From the NCBI GenBank assembly GCA_022453515.1, contig JAJNNY010000014.1:372001-436000 (forward strand): DNA of 64,000 nucleotides. The letters run 5' to 3'. The position numbers and the translations under genes are program-made. The notes beneath the pieces are model-generated. The model was not told where the DNA came from. It did no database searches and saw only the letters and a list, made by a program, of their open reading frames with translations. This document shows, piece by piece, positions 37,040-49,091 of the stretch. The DNA is from Astrocystis sublimbata (lineage: Eukaryota; Ascomycota; Sordariomycetes; Xylariales; Xylariaceae). Each line of letters opens with the position of its first letter. Within the stretch, counting starts at the first letter, position 1.

Positions 37040-39444
37040 ATGGACGCCACTAAGGTCACCAAAAAGCGGAAGTACAAGGATGCCGACGGCGCAAAGGTCG
37101 AGGTCACCAAGACCACTGTCGTGCCCAAGCAGAAGAAGGTGAAGAAGTCGAAGCGCGCGCAGCCCGAACCCGAGCCAGAGCCCGAAAGCGAACCCGAATC
37201 GCCAGAGGAGGAGGAGAACGAGGAAGACGACGACGAAGCCATTGCCGACGCAGAGATCGAGGAGCTCGAGGCTGAGGCCAGCAAGAAGATAGGCGAGGAT
37301 GCCGCGGACGGAAGCGATGTCGAACTGGAGGCTGCGAACGGCGAACAGTCGCTCGCGTCTCTAGTCCAACCGGTCGATGGTGTCGAGACGTTTGCCGAGC
37401 TGAAGCTTTCCGAGAGGACGATGCAGGCGATCACAGAAGACTTGAAGTTCGAGACTATGACGCCCATTCAACGGCGCGCGATCCCGCCTCTACGTGAGTT
37501 CAATTATTCAATCAGCTGGTCGTCGCCTTTCTAGCGCAAGCTTCTGGGCCCTAGAAAGCACCAGGTAGGTAAAAAAAAATGAGAATACTAATACCTTCTC
37601 TTTCGTCTAGTCGCCGGCCGCGACGTCCTCGGAGCAGCAAAGACAGGTTCCGGAAAGACCCTCTCGTTCCTGATCCCCGCGATCGAGATGCTACACTCCC
37701 TGCGGTACAAGCCGCGGAACGGCACAGGCGTCATCATCGTCTCGCCCACCCGAGAGCTCGCTCTACAGATCTTCCAAGTCGCCACCGAGCTCATGAAGCA
37801 CCACTCGCAGACCTACGGAATCGTCATCGGCGGCGCCAACCGACGCGCCGAGGCGGACAAGCTCGGCAAGGGCATCAACCTGCTGGTAGCCACCCCCGGA
37901 CGCCTGCTCGACCACCTGCAGAACACGCAGGGCTTCGTGTACAAGAACCTGCGCACGCTGGTCATCGACGAGGCGGATCGGATCCTGGAAGTCGGGTTCG
38001 AAGACGAGATGAGGCAGATCATCAAAGTGCTGCCCAACGAAAACAGACAGACGGCGCTCTTCTCGGCGACGCAGACGACAAAGGTCGAGGACCTCGCGAG
38101 GATCTCGCTGAGGCCGGGCCCGCTGTACATCAATGTCGACGAGGCCAAGGAGCACTCGACTGTGGAGGGCTTGGAGCAGGGGTATGTGGTCTGCGAGGCG
38201 GATAAGCGGTTCTTGCTGCTGTTCTCGTTTTTGAAGAAGAATATCAAGAAAAAGGTGTGTAGTCCTCTATTGTCGGTGCCGCAGGATTGAAAGATCCTGC
38301 GCACCGACAGCGGACTAGTTTACTTGTGACACGTACTGACTAACTGGCTTTGAAGATTATTGTGTTTTTATCGAGTTGCAACTCGGTGAAATACTACGCA
38401 GAGTATGTTCACTGGCCACGCCGTCCCTGGGCTGCGAAGATGACTGACTCTTTTTTTTCAAAGGCTTCTAAACTACATAGATCTTCCTTGTCTAGACTTG
38501 GTGAGTTTTGTTCAAGTCTTGACACTTGTCCCTGAGCGGAGAACTAATGGAATACAACAGCACGGAAAACAAAAGCAGCAAAAGCGAACATCGACATTCT
38601 TTTCATTCGTAAACGCCAAGTCAGGTATCCTGATATGTACAGACGTGGCTGCTCGAGGTCTTGATATTCCCGCGGTAGACTTTATTGTAAGTTACACACA
38701 CATTAACTTATGATCTGACAACTTTCGTTTTTGCGGTCACTGCCCCCTTTATTACCACGGTGCTGACTCTTTTCACAGGTCCGTAAGTAACACCCAAATT
38801 CGCAGCACCTATCCCACAAGCGCAAATCCCATCATACATCCCCACAGCCAGCTGTAGCAGTTTACTAATCCCGCCCAGAACTGGACCCGCCCGACGAGCC
38901 GAAAGAGTACATCCACAGAGTAGGCCGAACCGCGCGTGGCACGGGCACCAAAGGGCGTTCCCTCCTCTTCCTCCAGCCATCCGAGATCGGCTTCCTCTCA
39001 CATCTCAAAGCCGCGCGCGTGCCCGTCGTCGAATACGACTTCCCGGCAAAGAAGATACTCAACATCCAGAGCCAGTTGGAGAAATTGATAAATAGCAACT
39101 ACTACCTGAACCAGAGCGCCAAGGAGGGCTACCGCGCCTACCTCCACGCTTATGCTTCGCATTCTTTGAGGACTGTTTTGTGAGTTTGACGATATTCTCT
39201 ACCCTCTTTCACTCAATAAAGAAAGAGGGAAAGACCACCAGCTGACATTTATATTTTCGCTTAACGTAGTGATATCAACAAGCTCGACCTCGCCAAGGTC
39301 GCCAAGTCGTTCGGCTTTGCGGTTCCCCCGCGGATCGACCTGACGATGGGCGCGAGCATGAGCGGGGGCAGAGATAGGACGCAGGGCAAGAGGGCGTATG
39401 GGAGCCAGCCTCAGCAGGGTCGGAAGTTTAATAATAGAAGGTAG
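37040..39444 (+). CDS. HAS1: ATP-dependent RNA helicase Has1 (DEAD box, ribosome biogenesis)
   Basis: Eight exons are proposed: 37040-37493, 37611-38254, 38356-38402, 38464-38500, 38561-38686, 38779-38782, 38879-39179 and 39270-39444, giving 595 residues. Has1 is a nucleolar helicase for 40S and 60S rRNA processing. An acidic, Lys-rich N-terminus precedes Q-motif sequence [15 protein letters not shown]. Motif I is AAKTGSGKT (160-168), Ia PTRELA, II DEAD (271-274), III SAT (303-305), and the C-terminal lobe has [38 protein letters not shown] and [11 protein letters not shown] (448-458). The last motif is reached only if a 4-nt exon GTCC (38779-38782) is included: ATT, GTC, C-AA, CTG, GAC gives DFIVQLDPPDEP, the family sequence. 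Direct splicing of 38686 to 38879 would shift frame. [13 protein letters not shown] and VAKSFGF motifs confirm Has1 rather than another DEAD protein. Confidence 0.95.
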
Positions 39445-40289
39445 ATGTCACCCTTAAGACAGGTGGGGTTTGGGTCCAAGTCGAAGAAGTTGCTTTGTCA
39501 CGATAGCTAGCAGTAACTGGTTATTATGATATCATTTGAGAAGTATAGATGAAAGCTTCTTCTGTGTAGGAAAACGGAATAAGGATCCCTGTTCCTCCGA
39601 AGAATGAGAATAGGAAATGCCAGCATGGTGTTCAAATTGTATTGTAACCGCTTCTTCAATGGAGTGTTAAGATACACAAGTACTGCAGAAGTGGGTGGTT
39701 CAATTATTAAGGTTTATTCTTTCTTTCTGTCGCACATCGGACATTTTGATTATCTACTTATGGTCTCATATACGTGTGTATATATACGTTTGTTTGTGTG
39801 TGTTTGTGATGACCCCATGATTTCCCTGTCCTGTCCTGTCCTGTCCTGTATATCCGTGTCTGTCTGTCTGCCCGTCTGTCCGTTCAGCAGCAGTGCCACC
39901 ACTACCAATTTTCAACATGCCAGACAGATCCCACCCTCCTTGATGAACAAACAATACACACGAAAAGGAGAGAGAAAAAGAAGAAAAATCGCAACCAGAG
40001 CCAGCCACCCAGTCTTATGCTATCACGCCTGCCCAATGCTTACAGAACAGGAAAGAAAACGGGGGGATTATTACCAGCATCAACGTACATACAGACCACC
40101 CACCACGCGAACTACCTCCTTGTTTGGCTTCTTATTTAGCCTCGAATTGTGTGACGCGGGCTTCTCTGCGAAAGCCACTCACACAAGTCTGTTCGGTTAA
40201 GGCCTCCTTCCCCGAGCAGGGTGTTCAGCACCAAGACCCCACTTTTCACAAGTAAAGTGAAGTGAAATCGAAGTTCAGCAACCCCCTCC
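39445..40289. other. Convergent 3' region between HAS1 and PIS1
   Basis: Shared downstream region of two convergent genes, holding tandem CCTGT units and TGTG/TCTG-rich sequence. No gene is seen. Confidence 0.6.
39825..39849. repeat. (CCTGT)5 pentanucleotide repeat
   Basis: Five perfect CCTGT units, followed about 10 nt later by imperfect TCTG units up to about 39882. Confidence 0.9.
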
Positions 40290-41455
40290 TCAAACCCCCT
40301 TCTTCCCCCCCTCAATCTCCCTCTTAAGCGCCGCCGCACGCCTGGCCTGAACATCGCCCTCAGCAAGCCACTTGCTCGCTTTAACAAGCTGGACAATATT
40401 AAGGATATTCTTGACGACCATGACGGGCGCCGAGATGCCGGCTAGGATCCACGGCCAGGTCGAGTCCATCTTGTTGGCGCGCGCCATCTCCAGCGCCGCG
40501 GCGCTGTAGGGGTTGGTGAAGAGCTGGCTGATGATGCTGCTGTTGACCTGGGCGCCGCCCTCGATGGCCGCGGCCTTGGACTCGCCTACCGTGCGTAAAA
40601 GTTGCGGGGAGAGTAAGGGCGAGGAGAAGGAGAGGAGGTAGAGCGCGATGAAGAAGAGCTCGTTGAGGGCGCAGGTTACGAAGAGGACGGTCTGGGGGGA
40701 GGTGGTGCGTTAGCTTTGGTTTATTTTTTTTGGCAAATGACGTAGTTGGTGTCATGCCCATAGCTACAGCTACACCCTAGCTAAAGAGAGAGAGCGTGTG
40801 TAAAAAAAAGAAAAGCACCAACCCTATTCGTATAATAAAGATTAAGCAGCCAGCTGCGCGACTTGTCGACGTTCTTGTGGCTCTCGGCCGACCCGCCCAT
40901 GGCGAGGGTGGCGTACATGTGGATGTAGTGGCTGGCGAAGTCGAGCGATATCAAGCCCTGGAAGACGATCGCCCAGCGCGGGAAGGCGGACGATAAGAAA
41001 ACTAGCAGACACGACGTCGTGCAGCGGTCCGTCACCATGTCCAGCACGGCCCCGAACCGCGTCGACTGGTTGAAGTAGCGCGCCGCGTAGCCGTCGAGGG
41101 CGTCGAGCAGGCACGAGATGCTGTAGAGCAAAGAGCACGTCCGCGGGTGCAGGGGCATGTAGTAGAGCGAGGCGATGGCGAGCACGATGCGGAAATACCC
41201 TGTAGGAGAGGAAAGAAGTCAGCAGCTGTTTTTTTTTTTGTTCTGAGCTTGAATTGATGGTGGTGTGAGTGTGAGTGAGGAGCAGATCTAACCGATCAAG
41301 TTCGGCCAGAACAGAAATATGCGCTCGGTAGGGCCGTCGGGGGGTATGTCCGTCGTGTCGGTGATGGTTGCGACGGGATCGTTGTTCCCGTTCACGGCGG
41401 CGGCGGCGGCTGCCAGAGCAGCTTGGGCCTGACGGCGGGTTTTCCGTTCCGACAT
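40290..41455 (-). CDS. PIS1: CDP-diacylglycerol--inositol 3-phosphatidyltransferase (phosphatidylinositol synthase)
   Basis: Exons 41455-41293, 41199-40823 and 40691-40290 give 313 residues. The enzyme makes phosphatidylinositol from CDP-diacylglycerol and myo-inositol in the ER membrane. The CDP-alcohol phosphatidyltransferase signature D-x2-DG-x2-AR-x8-G-x3-D-x3-D is complete: D87, D90, G91, R95, G104, D108 and D112 in DALDGYAARYFNQSTRFGAV plus LDMVTD. Membrane segments include IFLFWPNLIGYFRIVLAIA, SCLLVFLSSAFPRW, VLFVTCALNELFFIALYLL and ILAGISAPVMVVKNI. The Ala-rich, hydrophilic N-terminus of about 45 residues is longer than in yeast Pis1 (220 residues), as is the C-terminal tail. Both introns have unusual 5' splice sites (GTTAGA and GTTGGT), yet each junction restores strongly conserved sequence (NLI-GYFRIV and YYTNR-TVLFV). 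Confidence 0.93.
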
Positions 41456-42801
41456 GGCGGTTCTTTGTGTGTTCGGGTTGTCTTTGACGAAGAAGAAGAA
41501 GCTTTCGGTTGGAGCTTTTTGGGAGGATGGATGTGGTAAAGGTACCGAGATGGCGTAAGCAAGCGCAACGAGGGGAAAAAGTGGTGGTGGTGGTGGTGGT
41601 GGTGTTGCGAAAGCTTGATAAGGGACCGAAAGGGTGCGCGCACGTTTTCGGGGTTTCGTCTTATCTGAAGTAGTAGTTTCGGGCTTGGTTCCGTAGGCAC
41701 AGCATACCTCCTCGAATAAAGCTTAAAGTGCGCAAATATAGGCTAGGTGCCTAAGGTTTAGGCAGGGGAAGTTGATAAAGAAAGGAGAGGCTCAGTGAAG
41801 AAGCCAACGTGGATGTGGATGGATGTCCGAGAAATTGCAGCGGCCACGGTCAGCAAGCAAAAAGTGGAATCGGTTTCGCTTGGTACCTCTGGTGTTACTT
41901 GTAGTATAATCGCTGCCTGTCGGATGCGGTTACACGATTAATGTCGCAGGGAAAGTAGGTGGCCTAGATGTTGCGATGCATGAATTGTCTGGTTGAGGAC
42001 AGAGTTGCTATAGAGAAAAAGCTGAAGATAATCTTGGGTGCTAACTAAGGCAGGCTCTCTTAGTTTGCCTTGGATGAGGTGAGGTGCTGTCCCTCAAACA
42101 GCTGGAAACATGAGGCTACCTACGGATTACGGCATCTAATACTGCACGCAATCCCAGCTGTCCTCCTATCAATCCTACATGAAAGATACCCAACTACTGC
42201 CCGGCAAACGTTGTCATCTTGAGGTACTTTCCTTGTCCCGCATCTATTGGCAGATAAGGGTCTCTGAGAAATGATTAATTAATTGTAGATCGCTAGCCCG
42301 ACGAACTATGCGTTGCATGCCGAATGCAGCTTAGCTCACATCTGATAAAGTGTGGAATTTCTCAACGTGTCTTGGCACCGGAGCCCGGCCAAGCATGTCG
42401 CATATCAATGTACTATGAGGTCATGTTGGGCAAAGCGAGGTCGCCGTCAGATGTCACTATCACGGTTGCGACGTGCCCTTCGTGTGCCAATTCATTTCGT
42501 CTTCTTCGTATGCAAAGCTGCAGACAGATCGAGAACTACTTCTTACCCAACAGCATCGTTCACATCATTCAACATTTGACCAAGTCCAGATCCAATGTGT
42601 AATCCAATGTGTAGGCAGGCACATGTGTATATATATGCCAAGGTATATATATATTTCATTCATAGACATAGCATCATCATCCATCCAGCCAGTCGTCTCT
42701 TTTGATTTTTGATATTCATTTCATCCTCCAAAACCCCCACACCAACCAACCATGCCCATATCCCGACATGGGTGTTACCTACTCTCGTCACGAGAGTCTT
42801 G
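41456..42801. other. Intergenic: PIS1 promoter and 3' region of the Zn2Cys6 gene
   Basis: Contains a (GTG)8 run at 41581-41604 in the PIS1 upstream region and TATATA-rich sequence near 42630-42650. No gene is recognised. Confidence 0.55.
41581..41604. repeat. (GTG)8 trinucleotide repeat
   Basis: Eight perfect GTG units about 130 nt upstream of the PIS1 start codon. Confidence 0.9.
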
Positions 42802-45522
42802 TCACGAAGGGAACTGATTCAGCACATTCCAAATCGTATCCGTGCCGAACTCGCCCCCAAACTGCCACGGGAACTGCTCCTGCCCCATCGACATGGTATG
42901 CAGGCCCGGCATGCCCAGATCCGCTGCTCCCGTGCCTCCTAGATCCGTGGCCATGGTAGCATGACCTGCACCCGCCCCAGTAGTAGCCATATCTCCCTCC
43001 CTCCAAGCCGCCTGCAACGTAGATTCCGCGCCGTTGATGACCCCTCCGCCTCCACCGCCGCCAATCTCAGCCCCATGCACACCCGTCAGGTCGTTATACG
43101 CGATGTCGCCCATCGGGTACATGGGCATGATGGTGCTGAAATCAAAGTCCGTCGGCAGAGTCCACTCGGGGCCGACGAAGCTGTCGGGCGTCACGCTTGA
43201 CGGCGAGGGTCCTGTGCCGAGAGGTGTGCTGAGTTCTGTTCCTGAAGAAGCTTGTGTTGAGCATGTCCCTGTCCCCGTCCCCGTCGCCGAAGCAGACGCA
43301 TCGTGACTGGCACGGTGGTTTAGTATATGTGATTGGGTAGTAGAAGTTGCCGATGGCGAAGCCGTAGAAGCAGCGGTGGAAGCAGCATGCGCCTCACTCT
43401 GCGCGTTCAGCCACCTCGTCGCCGCCTCTGTCTCCGCCTGCGCCGAGTTGGCACATCTACACGCCAAGAAACCGTGTCCCACGGCCTTCTTGAAGCGGAT
43501 CCAGATGGCCTGCAGGACGCCGAGCGCGCTACGCGCGAGGTGGTTGCGCTCGGCCATCTTTTCGAAGCGGTCGACGGCCCACTGGAAGTGCTGGCGCGCC
43601 TGGTCCAGCAGCTCTAGGTGCTCGCGGGGAAACAGGATGTAGATGGAAGCGACCATGACCACGGCATCAAACGTGCCGAAGAACAAGCTGTAGGTGCGGT
43701 GTTGTGTGGCGTTGAGAGCGGCGTACTGCTGCCGTTGTGACTCGAGCATTTCTAAGCTTGCTTTCAAGGCGGCGTTGCGGGATGCGGAGCGCGTGAATAC
43801 GTAAGGGCGGTGCAGCGCGAGGATATTAAACGCCGATAGCTGCGGTAGTTGTGCGCGCACGTACGGCAGCCACCAGCACTCGGGCAAGTCGTCGAAGCGG
43901 GTGTCGGGGTTCTCGTTCCGGAAGGGCGGCGGCGTGCGCGTTCTGATATCGAGGATCTCGGCGTGGATCTTCTCGACTTTCGAAAAATCCTTCGGGAAGG
44001 GCCCTTCTTTCTCGAGGTCAAGAATGTCCCGCAGTGTCTTCATGATCTCCCACGACCAGATGGACCGCGTCTGCGGCGTCGGCGGGTCGTCGTCGCTGCG
44101 CGGCATCAGGGGTATGCGCGTCGCCCCCTTGGGGATGAGGGAGTCGACGGGTAAGCTGCGGTTGATGGTGCGGTGGTCGACGCTCGTGGGCCGGCCGAGC
44201 ACGGCGCCTGTATGCAGGTCCCAGCCGAGAAGGATGACCCAGATCATCCGACGGTGCTGGGCCATCCACATCTTCTCCATCGCCTCCTCTGGCGTGTCGT
44301 TTACCGTCGGTTGTTGATCTGATTGGTCGCGGTGCAGGCCAATTCCTTGTGCGTCGCGAATGCAGGTCCCTACTTGATGCCACTGTGTTTTCGTCAGGCT
44401 AGCTGGACACAAATTGAATCTGCCAAAGCAATACTTACCGCCTCTGTCACCATGCCGCTGAACTTGAGATGTGAGGCTCTACACCAGCCTGCCAACACCG
44501 TGATGATAGACATCTGCCGCTTGCCGAGCAGATTCAATATCGCCATGCCCGCTTCGCTATACTCAGCCGATAGATCGTCGAAGGTCATATCACTCGTATA
44601 CTTGAGACACTCGTAATCCTTCTCCGTTTCCGGTGGCAGATACAGCAGCGCGCAGGCAATCATCTGGAACATCAAGGCCGGCAAGGCCCGCAACATGGGA
44701 TCCAGCGCCAACGGTCCCGAGTTGGACAAGACGTTGAAAGAGAGGCTATACCAGTCATGCATGAGCTTGCGCGTCAGCGGCTCGTCGATGCCACAGTACT
44801 GCCAGTTGACGCCGTTGAGATACACGTCCATGAGCTGCTCGACGTACGTCCGCGCCGGCAGCTGGCGGATCAGTGACTTGTACCGCTCCCGCATGTCGTA
44901 GCTCTCCTCGGTGGGGATCTCGACCGGCATCCCCGCCAGCGGCGCACCACCGCCCGCGTTTTCAATCTTACGGAGGAATCCCAGCGTCGAGCCCGTGCTA
45001 GTCGAGTATCCGAAGTCGGCGGTTGGCCCGTTGAGTTTCGCATTCGTGTTCGCGGCGCATTCGAGCGAGTCAGAGTTTTGTCGTTCATCGCTCGACGATG
45101 AAGATGTTGCCGTTGCTGCTGTTGCTGTTGTTCCTGCTTTCACCTCTGTCGTCGAGTCGTCGGCCTTCGCGACTGGTTTGCCGGTCTCGTAGCGGCATGA
45201 TGACTCCTTGTTGCGCGACTGGCAGTTCGTACACGGCAGTTTCCGATCGCACTGTAAGGGGAACGAGAATAGCTTAGCAAGATGGACATGGAGGGTCTCT
45301 TCTTGCTTTTTCGTCAAGAAGGGGGGGACGACGACGAGGGAAATCGTTGGGGGTGGTGTGGTGGTGTGGTAACCAGACCTTTTGCTTGCGGCGATGGCAC
45401 TCGGTGCAACTGATGACAATGCGTCTCCGTTTCCGTGGGGGCGGTTTTGCGGCAGCATCGGGCTCTGAGGCCGGGCGGTCCTCTGCCCCCGATACGGGCT
45501 CAGCCATCCCGGAATCGCCCAT
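42802..45522 (-). CDS. Zn2Cys6 (fungal GAL4-type) transcription factor
   Basis: Exons 45522-45379, 45251-44439 and 44382-42802 give 845 residues. The start ATG at 45522 has an ideal GCCATGG context. The binuclear zinc cluster is C-x2-C-x6-C-x5-C-x2-C-x8-C (C39, C42, C49, C55, C58, C67), preceded by a basic RKRRR stretch. Intron 1 lies between K48 and C49, a position often seen in this family. A Ser/Thr-rich linker follows, then the fungal-specific transcription factor domain (roughly residues 190-600), including WHQVGTCIRDAQGIGLHRD and LGWDLHTGAVLGRPTSVD. The C-terminus is low-complexity with a poly-Gly run and acidic/hydrophobic patches that could be an activation domain. It is nuclear and DNA-binding; no target genes can be deduced and no biosynthetic cluster adjoins it. 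Confidence 0.93.
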
Positions 45523-46969
45523 GGCGAAAGCTGAGCCGATTCGGCGGTCCTGCACTGAGCTGGGCTGGCTGGCTCCAACCGACTAGTTTGGGCGTTACCG
45601 TGGCAGTTCGATCGAGTCGAGGCGGTCAAAAGACCGGGAGAGGTATTCGGCCGTCGATTGAATGGCGAGTGACAGTTGGGTTAGAGAGAGCTCGACGTCG
45701 GTTGGTCAGCTCGCGGCGTCAAGTGCATGGCTGCCGCCAGAAGCAAGCTGTCGTCTGATCTGCTACACCGTGACCCTGTCCTTAATTGCCGGTTACGGTA
45801 ATGGCTCGGCGACAATCGTTCGTTGTTGGTGGAGCCGGCGATTTGTCAAATGCGTTGTTCGCGGTAGACGCTCGGTAATTGTCTCTTTGTTGTTATTGCC
45901 AGGAAGTAGTCGCTGTTCTCGTGGAATGTCATAGGTCGCACCGGTAATAGATAGAGACAAAGTGTGAGAGATCGGTAGTCGGGGCTGAGGAAGCGAAGCG
46001 AAGCAAAGCAAACCTTAGCTTGTCCTTGTCCTGGGTTCTGTCTCGGTCACAGTCTCGTTACCCACCCCAACCTACTACTAATACAATACCGGCCAGCTTG
46101 CCTCGCCTGCATAGCATATGGCGTTATATAGTACGATACCTCTGTAGGTGAGGGAGGTAATGTTACCTTATTTTTAGTCGCAGGCCTGTCATTGTCTAGG
46201 TCTTTTAGCCTCTTTTCCCCACCACGACCCAATCAGCCAAATCGGGCGTTCCCCCAGATCCATTTCCCGGGGTTTTGAATCTAAACACCGTTGTCTCCGA
46301 TCCAGGCGAGCCAGGCAACCAGGCAAGCCCTGTCCCATAATCTCGGCTCCGTCCAAGTTGAACGATACTGGGGCTGCGTCTGTCTGGTTGATGTCTTTCG
46401 TTATAATGAGTTAAAAGCCAACTTAGGAAAGTTGTGACAACGATGATTGGAATCATTCAATTCGTCTCCAGTGAAATCTCAAGATCTGCAAAAATATTTT
46501 GATATATCAACACGTCTTACACTGGTATCCTTGCTTTCTATAACAGTCCATGTTCACATTCGTCTTACGTATGTATATGAAGATGGGATGGATATCTTGT
46601 TCATCATTGCTGACTGGATATGACAGTACCGATGCGACTGGTCAATACCTAACCTCGTCACAGACTCTATGGCCCTTGCGCATGTATCCAATTGTCCGTT
46701 CCGCCTGTCACGGTGATGCCAGTATAAGCCCTGCTATATTTCCAGCAATACTACTACGCCGTTTGTTTCTCTTTCCACAAAAGCATCCGCACTGAAATTT
46801 TGTTGCTTTGCTCACAATACCTTGCGCCTGTGCGATTTTGGTTTCCTTTCACGGTTTAATCTAGTTTCGAAGATCCCAACTCCAGGCTCCGAAAATGCTA
46901 GACCATTTCTTCCTGAACACTGAACAGAAGATGTTGTTAAGCACTATTATACGATTCACACCCAGGCGC
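45523..46969. other. Intergenic: promoter of the Zn2Cys6 gene and 3' region of URA3
   Basis: Upstream region of the transcription factor gene, with a GAAGC-type short repeat (GAAGCGAAGCGAAGC) near 45990. No further gene is recognised. Confidence 0.55.
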
Positions 46970-48115
46970 TTATTTGGACGCCTGCTGTCCCGTCCGCGCC
47001 AGATACGCCTTCCACGCTCGTCTTCGGTACCGCTCGGCCTCTGTCCGGGGCGCGCCTGCCTTGAGTATGCCTCGCCCCACAATGATGATGTCCGTCCCAG
47101 CATCGCCAATGATTTTGGCAGGCGAGTTGTATTGCTGGCCTAGTCCGTCACCCTCCACCTTGTCACTTTCGGAGCCTTCAGGGGGTAATTGGACGCCGGG
47201 CGTCATTGTGATAAAGTTGTCGTCGGCTTCCGTGTTCAGCGCCGTTTGCGCCACAAATCCCATAACAAAGTCCTTGTTCTCACGCGCAGCTTCTTGGCAT
47301 GCCTGCGTGTACTCCGCCGTCATCAGGTTGCCCGCGCTCGACATTTGTGCGAGTATCAGGAGTCCGCGCTCCCAGGGGGGCTCCTCGATCCCTGCGTATA
47401 CAAGCTCGTCCCCCTCGGCGATAGTGGATGAGAAGCGTGGCGAGTCGACGGGTTCGAATGACTGTGTCACAGTGGTGACAGAAACAATGCTACCTTTTCT
47501 GCCATTGGACTCGCCGTGTTGCGATGACGAAGATGGAGGATGTGTCCCATCTGCATTGTCGGTTTCCTGGCTCTCTTCTTCGTCGTTGTCGTTGAATGAC
47601 TCGGACCGGGGCGTGCCGACGGTGACGGAGGTGTTGACTTCGTAGTTCACGCGCGATCGCCAGTGCTTGGCCGCCTCGGCAAGTGCCGTGACGGCTGGCT
47701 TGCCCGGAATCATATTCACATTCACAATGTGGGCCCAGTCGATGATGCGCGCAGTACCTGCCGTGTACTGCATCTGCACCGTGTGGCCTATGTCACCAAA
47801 CTTCCGGTCCTCGAAGATGAGAAACCCATGTTTCCTCGCCAAACAGCCAAGTTTGGCACCCGTACCAGTCTTGGGGTGATAATCCCACCCTGTGACCAAG
47901 TCGTAATGTGTCTTGAATATGACGATGGAGGGGCCAATGGCATCCGCCAGAGCTAGCAGCTCTCGAGTGTTGTTGACGTCGGCGCTCACGCATAGGTTGG
48001 ACTGCTTCAGCTCCATCAAACGAAAGAGGTAACTGGCGAGAGGGTGGGTGGCCTGAGCGGCCCGTTGGCCGTATGTGGCCTTGACGGTCGGATGGCGTCC
48101 CACGGAGGCGCACAT
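46970..48115 (-). CDS. URA3: Orotidine 5'-phosphate decarboxylase (UMP synthesis)
   Basis: Single exon of 381 residues (pyrG/pyr-4 in filamentous fungi). It decarboxylates OMP to UMP, the last step of de novo pyrimidine synthesis, in the cytosol. The active-site sequence [16 protein letters not shown] carries the Asp-Lys-x2-Asp set (D103, K105, D108). SNLCVSADV and FKTHYDL mark the first barrel strands, and [10 protein letters not shown] the phosphate-binding loop. Between [12 protein letters not shown] and [15 protein letters not shown] lies an acidic/Ser-rich insertion of about 70 residues containing [14 protein letters not shown], absent from the shorter yeast Ura3 but known in pyr-4-type enzymes. 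No intron interrupts the frame. The start ATG is immediately followed by the poorly conserved first 20 residues usual for this enzyme. Confidence 0.96.
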   Translation of the reverse strand: MCASVGRHPTVKATYGQRAAQATHPLASYLFRLMELKQSNLCVSADVNNTRELLALADAIGPSIVIFKTHYDLVTGWDYHPKTGTGAKLGCLARKHGFLIFEDRKFGDIGHTVQMQYTAGTARIIDWAHIVNVNMIPGKPAVTALAEAAKHWRSRVNYEVNTSVTVGTPRSESFNDNDEEESQETDNADGTHPPSSSSQHGESNGRKGSIVSVTTVTQSFEPVDSPRFSSTIAEGDELVYAGIEEPPWERGLLILAQMSSAGNLMTAEYTQACQEAARENKDFVMGFVAQTALNTEADDNFITMTPGVQLPPEGSESDKVEGDGLGQQYNSPAKIIGDAGTDIIIVGRGILKAGAPRTEAERYRRRAWKAYLARTGQQASK

Positions 48116-49022
48116 GACGGCAAAGGTTTGCTGCTAGCGAGACCCAATTCGATGAGGGAGAAGCTCATGCGCTCCGAGTCGACACAAAGTTTGCGACTAC
48201 AGTTGCGTGAGGGGTGGTTCGACGGAGAGGATGGAGGGGCCAGGCCGTAGTAGCGCGAAACGTCAAAACTTGTTTGGTCTGGACTAGTTATGCGCGCGTG
48301 CGTGGATAGTCGCTTTCAGTGTGTTCAGCTAGTTGGCCAGCTAAGTGTTCAGCTGGGAATTCTGATTGAGCGCCAAGGTTCGGCTCGGCCAGCGGGAGTG
48401 CGGTTGCGTCCAATGTGCTGGGGCTGTCAAAATTAGACTTCCCGGTATCTAACGGGTTTGCGTCAGGATGTCTTCTTACCCTGCGTCTGCAGGTGGTGGT
48501 CTAGATATGTGTGGTGGAAGTTTGGGCTGTGGATGGGTACAATGGGGAGGCAAGTCCGGGTAGGCAGCTCCGCGTAGGGCTGGCTGAAGGAGGGCAGATG
48601 CGGCGGCGAGATGGTGGTGATCGTGATCAGCAAGCAGGGTGCTAGGGGTGCTGTGGAGCTGCAATGATGTCAGCAGTGTTCTCGTCTAGATCTCAATCAA
48701 ACTTCGTTCGCATGATTCCCCAGCTTTGCCCTGCATCCTCTGCATCCTACCTCATCAATATGAGGGAAGGATTCGGGTAGATGAAGACTAGCGACTAGCT
48801 GACCTCCAACTTGGTTTTGCTTTGCGCTTGATGGGGAATGGCAGGGATGGTCTTCGCTGGATTCTCGTGTGGTTGGTAACAAAAAGTAAGTGACGGAGAT
48901 GTGGTAGGCTAACACTACCAACGGGCAGTGGCTCGAGCGAGTGGGTGTCGAGGGTGTATGCGTTGTAGTACTGTACTCGTACGCTTCCGAGGAACAGCGA
49001 AAACCACTACACGCCACTAGTT

Positions 49023-49064
49023 CCCTTGCCCCTTGCCCCTTGCCCCTTGCCCCTTGCCCCTTGC
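49023..49064. repeat. Minisatellite, 6 perfect CCCTTGC units
   Basis: Six exact 7-nt units in a row, directly visible. Confidence 0.95.
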
Positions 49065-49069
49065 ACTGC

Positions 49070-49091
49070 AACTTGGCACCAACTTGGCACC
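49070..49091. repeat. Direct repeat, 2 x AACTTGGCACC
   Basis: Two exact adjacent 11-nt copies, six bases after the CCCTTGC array. Confidence 0.95.

Noticed and set aside
45523..45555. 11-codon extension of the Zn2Cys6 factor
   Set aside because: The first codon is GTG; the ATG at 45522 lies in an ideal GCCATGG context.
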